From Taudactylus pleione (taxonomy: Eukaryota; Chordata; Amphibia; Anura; Myobatrachidae), in assembly GCA_031769625.1 (NCBI GenBank), contig JAUIMM010000643.1:749001-813000 (forward strand): a stretch of 64,000 nucleotides of DNA. Direction: 5' to 3'. The notes below the pieces were generated by a model. It was given only the letters and a program-made list of their open reading frames with translations, ran no database searches and was not told the DNA's origin. Numbering within the stretch: position 1 is the first letter of the stretch; the number at the start of each line of letters is the position of its first letter. The position numbers were made by a program, and so were the translations under genes. This document shows positions 10,985 to 19,992 of this stretch, one piece after another.

Positions 10985-11783
10985 GGCAGCGTCTGGTATC
11001 GCAGTGAATAATTTATGCACGCCCATGCAATGGCATTGAAACGTACTGGCAAGCCTGTGTTCACCCAACCACCCCCCGTCACCACCCACAAACGGCACTT
11101 CCTGGCAATCACTCTGCCATGGGTCTGCGTATCCTCTGTGATCGCAGTTCCGATCGCAGTGGCTAGTTTGCGTACTGTGATGCATGCACAGTACACAACA
11201 ATCAACCAATTGAGGCCCTCATTCAGAGCCGTACGCTCTGAGCAGAGCGCACGCTCTGAATGAGGGCCATCCTCCATAACTATGGAGCGTCCTCCTGGAC
11301 GCTCGTATAGCTGTGGGTCACCACCCACAGCCTATACGAGCGTGCAGTTTGATGGCCGCGATGGTCTTGACCATCGCGACCATCGAAACTGCGAGCCGGA
11401 GCCTGCGGTTGAGGTTTTCAACCGCAAGGCCCGGAGTGATTTTGGCTCTATCAGAGCCAAAATCACTCCCACTGACATCACTAGACGGTAGGCGTTACCT
11501 TAGGAACGCCCCCGTCAGGGAGGCACGCCCCCGGCACGCCCACCAAAGGGGGCGTGCTGTCAATCAACATCGACAGCACGCCCCCTTTGATCAGACACAA
11601 CGAGCGAAGGAAAGTCCTTCGCTCGTCGCGTCTGGCGCATGCGCACGACGGAGCTCCCTCCGTCGTGCGCATGCTCAGTGCAGAACATCGACCCACTTGC
11701 GAGCGGACAGCCGCTCGCGAGTGGGTCTGAATCAGGCCCTGAGTGCGTATAAGCAACTGCGTTCCTTGCTGAATCAGGCCCAT
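10985..11783. mobile_element. Harbinger-like MITE, 5'-truncated, split by a nested hairpin-chain element
   Basis: 10985-11213 shares TAATTTATGCACGCCC, CTGTGTTCACCC and GTCACCACCCACAAACGGCA with the elements at 7959 and 46157. After the nested insertion (11214-11739) it resumes and ends TTGCTGAATCAGGCCC at 11783. The left end is missing. Confidence 0.6.
11214..11739 (+). mobile_element. Hairpin-chain element, 526 bp, TGA target duplication
   Basis: It starts GGCCCTCATTCAGAGC and ends GTCTGAATCAGGCCC, flanked by TGA at 11211-11213 and 11740-11742. Almost every base lies in one of a series of hairpins: 11214-11268 (16-bp arms), 11272-11287, 11300-11342, 11351-11384, 11401-11430, 11435-11467 (15-bp arms), 11546-11588, 11602-11624, 11636-11673 and about 11692-11724. 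Long reading frames across it are by-products of the palindromes. The perfect palindrome present in sister copies (CACTGACATCACTAG plus its complement) is half deleted here. The 3-bp duplication and GGGCC terminus suggest PIF/Harbinger-type mobilisation, by inference. Confidence 0.85.
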
Positions 11784-11965
11784 TGTGTGTTATGCGAGTC
11801 AAGTTTATTTACGAATAAAAGTAAAGTTTTAACTGCTAAATTGATTTATATTTGCCCCAGCAAAAAGAGTTTTATTTGTTCCTCACCAGCTTTGTGGAGC
11901 TCCCTGAGAGATGAGGCAGTAACAGCTTAGCTTCTCTTCTGTATAGTCTCTTCTATATACAGACT

Positions 11966-12556
11966 GGGCCTGATTCAGAGCCGCTCATAAGCGGCCGCTC
12001 GTTCGTTCCGAGCGATGTTTGCATAACTGCGCATGCGTACGGATCGTAATAAGCATGCGCGAACCAGTCAGTGCGCCCAAAAATCGTTTGTTCGCTAAAT
12101 AGCGAATGCCTGCTATTTTGAGTGACCGGAGGAGGCGTATGTGGGTGGTAACAGGGGAAGGTGCTTGAAAACGGGGAGTGGAGAGCCGAACGCAGGCGTG
12201 CTTCAAGGTCAAAACGGGAGTTTTATGGGTGTGCATAATTAATACAGCAGCGTCATTGACCACGTCACTTGGTTGTTTTATAGGCAGAACTGCTCGCAAG
12301 ATTGCGGTAGGAAAAACCAACCACAAGAATAGCGAGCAGTTCATACGCTGGTCGATGTACTCGATTAATCTAATAAATAGCGGACATGACGTAGGAAGCG
12401 AGGGGGTGTAGTTTTCCAAAAAACGACCGCATGTTTTGTACGCTCGTTCAGACCTAGAGGCGTGAACAGACCGCAAAGAGCGAACGGTTCATTTGAATAG
12501 CCACCCCTATTTTCTGAACGAGCGAGCCGCAAATAGCGTCCAGCTCTGAATCAGGC
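11966..12556. mobile_element. Harbinger-like MITE, GGGCCTGATTCAGAGCCGC type
   Basis: The ends are GGGCCTGATTCAGAGCCGC and CTCTGAATCAGGCTC. The interior matches the element at 22893-23492 over its length (GCGAACCAGTC, GTGGGTGGTAACAGGGGAAG, GAGCAGTTCATACGCTG, CGGACATGACGTA). No coding capacity. Confidence 0.7.
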
Positions 12557-12649
12557 TCTCTGCTTGCAGAGCTGAGGCGGGGCCACACCACAACACTAAG
12601 ATGCACAGAAAGATAGCTAATAGAAGAATGTCTCTGAGGAGGGAAGCAG

Positions 12650-13535
12650 TCGGATGAAATCCCATCCGCCGGCTTCCCGACTGTCTAATCCTGGCAAGTA
12701 TCTAATGACAGGCGTCGAAATCCCGATGCCTGTCATTAGACCTACGCCGGGAGCCCGACATCCAGCTTACTGATTGAAGGTAAGCCGTGCGCGGGCACAG
12801 ACAGTCACGCCAGGGGGGGGGGGAGTTAGGTTACGGGCTCCTGGGGGAGACTTGGGGTTAGGCACCCCCCTGGGAGTTTAGGGTTAGGCTAGGGGAAGGG
12901 AGGGGGTTAGGGTTAGGCACCCCTGGAGGGAGGTTAGGTTAGGCACCTCCTTGGGAGATTTAGGTTTAGGCAGAGGGGAAGGGGGGGTTAAGTATAGGAA
13001 CTTAGAGGGGGGTAGGGTTAGACACCCCTAAGGGAGGGTTAGGGTTAGGGGAGGTTAGGTCAGACTTGCCGACTTGTCGCTCCCTCCTTCCGGGAGGGAG
13101 CTGTCGGCCATCCTCAGCAGGGGGGCGTGTCCCATCAGAAGGGGCCGTGACCCGGACTATGACTAGTGAATGGGGGCGGGGCATGGGCGTGACAACGCGA
13201 TCGCGTCATCGCGGCCCCACCCCCTCTTCACAATGCCAAGATAAATGGCAGTGTGAAGCAGGGGGCGGGGCCATGATGACGCGAATCGCGTCATCGGGCC
13301 CCCCGCTGAGAGGGATAATACTGTATTTACGGGGGGAGCGGCGGCGAGCCAGATGGATCGCTGGGGACCGGGAGAACTACCTACCTATCTGGGGGGGCCG
13401 GGAGCGGCACCCGATTTTAGGGAGGCTCCCGACCAAATCGGGAGGGTAGGTAAGTATGGGTTAGGTTAGTAAATAGAAAATATACTTACCTGTCGGGATC
13501 TTCCCTGCCGGGCTTCCGCTGTCGAGATTTGAACC
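12650..13535. repeat. TTAGGG-rich repeat family copy 1
   Basis: Ends contain CCGGCTTCCCGAC and complementary GTCGGGA words. The middle is an irregular GTTAGGGTTAGGCACCCC array. Related copies lie at 28365-28870, 51630-52190 (inverted) and 62505-62776. These are interspersed repeats with telomere-like words, and the array is too irregular to be telomeric. Confidence 0.65.
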
Positions 13536-14250
13536 ATACCGATTCCCTCTGAGTATGGGGTGTGTGCCTTGAGCACCGATGGACATGTGTCATGTGACCA
13601 GCAAGTGCACTGCAATGTTTAGAGATTGGAGCTAGGAGAGTGTCATGTGACCAGGAAGTGCCCTGCAGTGTTTAGAGATCGGTAGCAGCAGCAAGACAAG
13701 ACAGTGATGCAGGTAGGAGAATCAATGGACACTGAAGCTTAGTGTAGTGAGGGGACAGTTACAGTGAGTAAGGGGTGAGACAGGCTACCAACGCTCAGAC
13801 CCATCTCCATGTGTGCCTCCCCAGCCATTGACCTCACTGCACATCAATGCCAAGTGGAGGATGTTACTAAAGTGATAGGAGGCTGGACTATGATGTGATG
13901 GCTACAATGTGCACCTCTTCAGATTTTACTGCTGGCAAAACTTTGATCTGCATATGGGTGGACCATGTATGCATGTGCTTTGTAGGTGAGGCAGAAAACC
14001 TAACATTTAACATAAGCCAGAAAGCTCATTCTTTACATACAAGACCGTAGAGTCCCTCTAATATATAAGCAGGGCTGCAATCAGACATTTGACAGCGCAC
14101 ACTGAATGGAACACAGAATATACATAAATATGCATTTTTTTACATATATAGTCTAAAGATCATTTACTGCATTTACACGACTATTCATATAGTATACATA
14201 GAAACATAGATGACATGTCATATGGTTTATGTGTGTGCTATGTTCCTTAG
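13536..14250 (+). other. ARHGAP45 intron, unique part
   Basis: A partial duplication of TGTCATGTGACCAG-AAGTGC appears at 13585 and 13640. Otherwise this is intronic sequence without recognised features, ending in the acceptor TGCTATGTTCCTTAG. Confidence 0.5.
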
Positions 14251-14290
14251 GGTCTTGCGGAGGGTGCCGTTTCTTGTACAGACATACCAG
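14251..14290 (+). CDS. ARHGAP45: ARHGAP45-like 40-nt microexon
   Basis: This short exon is bounded by TGTGTGTGCTATGTTCCTTAG on the left and GTAATA on the right. Read in phase 0, as left by the exon at 9533-9794, it gives 13 codons (GLAEGAVSCTDIP) plus one base. That leftover G completes the first codon of the exon at 18971, where direct joining of the two flanking exons would hit an immediate TAG. The phase logic is the main evidence, because the peptide is too short to recognise. It would lie in the disordered acidic tail after the RhoGAP domain. A cryptic or alternatively used exon remains possible. Confidence 0.6.
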
Positions 14291-14830
14291 GTAATATTTC
14301 ACATTGCATTATATGTTAAGCTGGCCAACTACGTCAGTCTTCCCTTATGGCTAGTCCTACTCTCTCTCTTAGAAATGTAAACATGACAATTGATCTGCTT
14401 CCTTCCGCACTAGATATCACACAGTTTTTATACTATGCTAGGCTTTTGTATGTGGGTCGAGGCCTTTTGCATAAACGCTTATAGAGATATGTCCTCCACC
14501 AAGCATTGCACTTAATAGATACCCGGGGAATTAGCTGACACAAATTGGCCTACATAAGTTGTAAATGGGGTGCATAAGAAATGTGACCACAAACTGCTTA
14601 GAAAAAAAAGACATTAATCCACAACATTCTCCACCTATCTGGGATGCTGGAGGGATGTGACCACTTTATTTCAAATAAAAAAAAAAAAAACATAGATACT
14701 CTACTCTCACCTAGTAAACTCCAGAGCTGTAGCAGAGCCCGCCACACCTTATCCCTGGCTCATGTAATGTCATAGACCAGCACCCAAGAACCTTTCTAGT
14801 TAGAAAGGGTACTGTTAGGGCAGAGACTTT

Positions 14831-15282
14831 GGGGGTCATTCAGACCCGGTCGTTAGCGCCGATGCGCTCGGACCGGGTCGATGGCCCCCCACAGAGCATG
14901 TGCACGACGGCGCCATCGTGCGCATGCGTGAGACCCGCTACGACCGACAGCGCCGGTCGTAGTGGGTCTCGATCCAAAGGGGGCGAGCTGGGGGCGGCCC
15001 CACTGACATCACTAGTGATGTCAGTGGAGAGCTTCCGGCTCAGACAGAGCCAGAAGCTCTCCGGGGCTTACGACAAGGGAGACCCTACCCTAGGGTCTCG
15101 TCGTAAGCCCCGATGGTCGCGATGGTCTTGACCATTGCGACCATCACCTTAGGCGGTCGTAAGGCTGTGGGTGTTAACCCACAGCCTTACCACCGCAAAG
15201 GAGGACGTCTTGAAAATTCAAGACGTCCTCCCCTCATTCAGACCGACCGCACGCTCTGTGCGACTGGCTCTGAATGAGGTCC
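14831..15282 (+). mobile_element. Hairpin-chain element, second subfamily, internally deleted
   Basis: It starts GGGGGTCATTCAGACCC and ends CTCTGAATGAGGTCC, flanked by TTT on both sides (weak evidence). It shares GCCGATGCGCTCGGACCGGG, GAGAGCTTCCGGCTC and the GATGGTCGCGATGGTC hairpin with 63447-63964, but lacks about 110 bp of that copy between GGGGGCGAGCTG and CCCCACTGACATC. Confidence 0.75.
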
Positions 15283-16094
15283 TTTGGCCTTGCACCCATG
15301 GCAGCGACATTGGCTGCACAACCCTTGTTACAGCCGTGGTGCTCTCCAAACTGTATTCCATGTTATGTACTTGTACAAAAAGGATCCTGCGCGCTTAATC
15401 AGAGAATTAGCAGCTGTCCTATTGAGTGTAATCAGACACCTGATTGACACTCTATAACTGGAAATACAAATGGGGTTTGGACGCGCTAGTGATTACAGGT
15501 GGGGTGGAAAAAAGGGTATTGTAATGAACAAAACAGATATGTGCAGATGTTACAATGATCAATAGTTAATGAGACCGGCAATTGCTAAGTAAACAGAGGA
15601 CTGAAAATAGACACATAAAGACAAAAGGATGTTTGTAGCTCTTTCATGGAAAAAATGTGTGTGTGCTGGAAGAAAGTGAATCTGTTGTGGCAGTCCCGTG
15701 TCTTGCACGCTGAGAGTGGAGCAGAGGTTGAAAGCTTACCCTATCTTACCCTATTGACGGCGCAGACTGGAGTCCGCTGACGAATTGTGGGAACGGGTAG
15801 TGTCGGCTATAAGCTCTGTGCTGTTGCCGTCTTGCTGGAGTCTTCTCGGGCTGTGTTGTTTCGGGCTCTGTGGAGCGAGTCGAAGTCCGGGGTTATTGCT
15901 GTCGCTTGCGCTCCTGTTGTCTCTCCGTGCTCTTACTGCCGCCTTTCCTAACACCAACACTTTTCGTCATTCAATGACTTTTTCAAGGTGTCTGTCAAAA
16001 GGATTCCAGCCTTCTTAAATACCCATTGGAGTGTTCTCATTGGTCCTTTCTTAATTAGCGGCTGGATTCTCTTATTGCTATGTGGCCTTGCTGT

Positions 16095-16330
16095 TTGTAA
16101 TAAATATATGAATAAACATGATAAATGCAACAATCTTTAATGATTAAAATATGTGGGGATTAGAATGTTTAAAATTATTATATCAAAAATATATAAAAAT
16201 ATAATTATATAAAAAAATATATATATATATATAAAAAAAAAATATATATATATAAAAATAAAAAAAAAATATATATATATAAAAAAAAAATATATATATA
16301 TAAAAAAAAAATACATATATATATATTTAT
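16095..16330. repeat. AT-rich loop of ATATAT/AAAAA runs
   Basis: Alternating (TA)n and A-runs form the spacer between the inverted arms of the Penelope-like insertion. The long Tyr/Phe/Ile frame across it is low-complexity noise. Confidence 0.85.
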
Positions 16331-16440
16331 TACAATCAGCAAGGCCACATAGCAATAAGAGAATCCAGCCGCTAATTAAGAAAGGAAAAATGAGAACACT
16401 CCAATGGGTATTTAAGAAGGTTGGAATCCTTTTGACAGAC

Positions 16441-16480
16441 ACCTTGAAAAAGTCATTGAATGACGAAACGCGTTGGTGTT
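16441..16480 (+). ncRNA. Hammerhead-ribozyme-like motif in pseudo-LTR (degenerate)
   Basis: CCTTGAAAAAGTC, then a 5-bp stem GTCAT-TGA-ATGAC, then GAAAC and GCGTTGGTGTT resemble the order CUGAUGA, stem II, GAAA, stem III of a hammerhead. The CUGAUGA box is changed to CUUGAAAA, so cleavage is doubtful. The mirrored arm has the motif near 15964-15992 with GAAAAG. Penelope-like elements are known to carry hammerhead motifs in their pseudo-LTRs. Confidence 0.35.
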
Positions 16481-17461
16481 AGGAAAGGCGGCAGTAAGAG
16501 CACGGAGAGACAACAGGAGCGCAAGCAGCAGCAGTAACCCCGGACTTCGACTCGCTCCACAGAGCCCGAAACAACACAGCCCGGGAAGACTCCAGCAAGA
16601 CGGCAACAGCACAGAGCTTATAGCCGACACTACCCGTTCCCACAATTCGTCAGCGGACTCCAGTCTGCGCCGTCAATAGGGTAAGATAGGGTAAGCTTTC
16701 AACCTCTGCTCCACTCTCAGCGTGCAAGACACGGGACTGCCACAACAGATTCACTTTCTTCCAGCACACACACATTTTTTCCATGAAAGAGCTACAAACA
16801 TCCTTTTGTCTTTATGTGTCTATTTTCAGTCCTCTGTTTACTTAGCAATTGCCGGTCTCATTAACTATTGATCATTGTAACATCTGCACATATCTGTTTT
16901 GTTCATTACAATACCCTTTTTTCCACCCCACCTGTAATCACTAGCGCGTCCAAACCCCATTTGTATTTCCTGTATTCCATGTTAGTTCCATATATTGCAA
17001 TATATGTTAAACTGGCCATCTGCATCAAAGTCATACCTATATTATATACGATGACTCAATGTGTTCCCAGGTTTCAAAAAGTTTGTGTTTTTTTTATTTT
17101 GTGCTCCAGTGCTGGTTCTAATCTAGCTAAAAGCATACAATTATTGTTTTATTAAATGAAAACTGTTCCCTCCTCCAAACTATTAAAATAATAGAGTCCC
17201 ATGCCCGGGACTCCCAAGTGCAGGAAATAAACCTCTAGCCTCAGTTGCCCCTGGATGTGACACAGCACAACACTTAATACCAGATGTCTATTACAGCTGA
17301 TTGGACATCTGATAACGTCCAATCACCTCTGTTAAGTGTTAGTTCCTGTATGAAAACACTGTAAACATATATTTTTAGATGCATATTTGTTGCATTTTCG
17401 ATTTTTTTTTTTCCAACAAGTTTTCAGGATTTTAGATATAAGCTATTTTTAAAGATGCTTA

Positions 17462-18332
17462 GAGCCGTAGTCAATTTGAGCCGAGCCGTGAAACTTTTTT
17501 GCGTCCCGGACTTTTCGCCTACTTCGTCTGTTTTGCAGGCGGAAAAGTATTCGTGCGCGTGGCCGCGTATCGCCGGATTCAATTTGAAAGTAGGCGAAAA
17601 CGGGACCCGGCGAAACTTAAACAAGCGGAAAGTACTGTCAGATTTGGGGAAATCAGCCTGACACCCCCCAAAAGATGCTCTGACATGGGGGTTCGCTATG
17701 GTTACCCCCAATTTGGCTTGCTGAAGGTATTTGGTGTTTTTAAACGGGCTCAATAGCTGCTATATAGTGTTTTTGTATAAGTGGTGAAGAATAGTATTCT
17801 GGAGGGTTTTTTTGCAGAAAATAACTTATCCCAGCAAATTTGGGGTACTTGAAAATGGGGGTCAGCATATTTAAAAGTTGATAAAGTTAAGTTGAAAAAA
17901 ACATGAAAAATCCACCTTCCGCAAGCACCTGCAATGATAAAAACACCTGGGGTATACTTAGGGACCACCCCAGAGTCAAGTTCGCTAGTTTTTTCCTTTG
18001 TCCCCCAATTATTATTTTTTGCCCCCAAAATCAAAGTGATTTTTTGGGGTGTCAAATCTTTTTTAAAACATTTTTGACACCTTTGGGGGACTATCTGAAG
18101 GCTGCATGGGGGTTCCCGCAATGTTTTACCCCAAAACCCCAATTCTGCACTTTTTTCTGCCTGGTATCGAAACTTTTTCGCCTATTACATTGCATTGACT
18201 TTCCGCCTAGGCGGAAAGTCTTTCAAATTGAATGCGGAGTAGAATCAAAACAGGCGAAAATGACGTCATCGGCGAAAAGTTTTCGCCCAAAACACGCAAA
18301 AACGGCTTTTCGCTTCAAATTGAATACGGGCC
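17462..18332. mobile_element. MITE, 871 bp, with TTA target duplication
   Basis: The ends GAGCCGTAGTCAATTTGA and TCAAATTGAATACGGGCC are inverted repeats, and TTA flanks both sides (17459-17461 and 18333-18335). TTA duplication with a GGCC terminus is the PIF/Harbinger signature. It has no transposase frame. The preceding 16985-17458 is unremarkable intron. Confidence 0.75.
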
Positions 18333-18970
18333 TTAAGTTGATCAAAACAAACCATTAGCGACAGCTCAGCTTGGCAACTAATAACAAGATCGCTGATCAT
18401 ATTTGCAACATGAGTAGCCAAAGTGGATAGATATGGGCGATCACTTCCACCATACAAGCCTGTTGCAGTCAGAAAATGACCCCACATATACAGACTGTAA
18501 GCTTCTGACAACATTTACCAGCATGCTCCTGTTCCTTTCGGCAGGACCATTATAGGGCACTGGGCCAGTTTAGGGCCACACAGTTGGTCATATTAAATCA
18601 ATGCCTGATCTAATCAGTTGACTTACAGCGATTGTTATCTGTAATGTCACCCATTACTGATTAATCAGCATATTTAGTTGCTTCTTACCAAGTCACCCAA
18701 CCATTGTGTATATATTGCCCCACAAATGATTGCTCTAAACAATTGAAATCTGGGCCAATTACATCTGATGAGTCAGTAAGAAAAACAGCTCAGCCTCCAT
18801 CAGCCCATGTAAGAGTTCATCGGCTGCAAGTACAAGATGGTTGCTTTCCATTTCAATAGATTGTTTAGCCTAATGACTTAGCAGGTTGGATTTTAGCAAT
18901 ATTCCCACAAATCCCCTTAATCTGATATGCTGGATCAGTAATAAACAGTGATTCGGTTCTCTTCTTCCAG

Positions 18971-19134
18971 TTTTAGATGAAACAAATGGTGACAGAGTTT
19001 CTCAGGGAGAAGAAGAGGATACAGAGTTTGGAAACTCAACATATTCCAGAGGTCACTTCAGCCGTTTGCCAGTCAAAGTTGCTCACGGAGAACAAATCAA
19101 GAGATTTGATACTGAGGTTGGGAATGAGCAGTGA
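18971..19134 (+). CDS. ARHGAP45: ARHGAP45-like terminal coding exon
   Basis: The acceptor TTCTCTTCTTCCAG precedes the exon. With two bases completing the codon left by the microexon, the frame reads LDETNGDRVSQGEEEDTEFG, then STYSRGHFSRLPVKV, and stops at TGA 19132-19134. SRGHFSR-PVK matches a word I recall near the C terminus of human ARHGAP45, which supports the gene assignment independently of the RhoGAP exon. The human protein continues roughly 80 residues further, so the frog protein is shorter, or GTGAGG at 19131 serves as a donor to an exon I could not find. An overlapping frame starting ATGAAACAAATG is a shadow. AATAAA occurs at 19185-19190. Confidence 0.75.
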
Positions 19135-19984
19135 GGACTCTCTAAGAGGACAGCAAGTACACAAGAAAGTAATGACATCAAGAGAATAAACTGAGAAATA
19201 GGTTCAGCTTATGAGATGCTATACAAATATGTTTAATAGAACAGTGGCTTAGAATGAGGACATTATGTCATACCATAGAGTATTAAGAATTGACCATGAT
19301 GGAAGGGGACGGGAAAGTCTACCAGGACTAAACTTTCCTTGTCTTTAATACTGGAGACCATCTGTTCATATTCCCTAAAAGATGTGGACTTTTTTCATGG
19401 ATTTATTTCTCATCTATGTATCTGAAAGTGTTGAATCATAAAAGGTATTCCAGAGATCAAACCTGCCAAGGAGCAGCACAAGTGTGTATACCTGGGAAAC
19501 AGAGCACTAGAAGAGCACACACCGAGGCATAACAGTGGAAATGAAAGATCGAAGAGGTTCCCCAGTGTGGCTGGAGATTCGGTTACGGCAAGGGCAGGAT
19601 ATACTTACAGAGGAGCAGAATGATACTCTAAAATTAAAGCAGATTGAAGAAGGACATTGAAGACATTATGGGGATGACCAGGATTTACTTGGATATTCAT
19701 ATGAAACATTAACTAAGAAGAAAACTTAGATAACTAGAAAAATACTGTATATTAGGAGTTGGATAATACCACAGCAAATGGCTCCATGCGTCTTTATTTA
19801 CCAGGACAGTCCTAGTTTTTGCCTGTAGGAATGTAGAACTTTGGAAATACTATTTTTATACACTTGATTTAATTAGATTAACTAAATGAGTACCGATGCG
19901 TTTCTATAACTGGTTTACAGTATATCATCACTGACTGGCTTTTGTGAACAGGCCATACATTATGTGGTGGGCTTTCCTGTGTCA
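19135..19984 (+). other. Probable 3' UTR and downstream unique sequence
   Basis: Non-repetitive sequence after the stop codon, with AATAAA at 19185-19190 and ATTAAA near 19636. The cleavage site cannot be fixed from sequence. It ends at the hAT insertion. Confidence 0.45.
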
Positions 19985-19992
19985 GATATATG

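Larger units (their letters stand above)
15366..16969. mobile_element. Penelope-like insertion: inverted pseudo-LTRs without a coding core
   Basis: The 15-bp direct repeat CTGTATTCCATGTTA (15351-15365 and 16970-16984) brackets the insertion. Inside, 15460 to about 16105 is the inverted complement of about 16320 to 16969, with a short AT-rich loop between. The left tip (15366-15459, 94 bp) has no partner on the right. The larger Penelope-like element at 40833-45729 has the same layout with a 92-bp unpaired left tip. No reverse transcriptase or endonuclease frame is present. A plain foldback transposon is the alternative. Confidence 0.7.

Noticed and set aside
11313..11930. 205-codon frame (and mirror frames at 39513, 56206 and 63370)
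   Set aside because: They run through the hairpin-chain elements on both strands. Palindromes make mirrored open frames, and the products differ between copies by frameshifts.
12810..13060. Interstitial telomere or ancient chromosome fusion point
   Set aside because: TTAGGG words are irregular, mixed with GGCACCCC, and recur in four dispersed copies with common borders.
16137..16442. Membrane-protein-like Ile/Phe/Tyr frame
   Set aside because: Pure low-complexity translation of the AT-rich loop.
18977..19189. 70-codon ATG-initiated frame overlapping the last ARHGAP45 exon
   Set aside because: Its frame differs from the one that carries SRGHFSR-PVK, and it would be read only if the microexon were skipped after an in-frame TAG.
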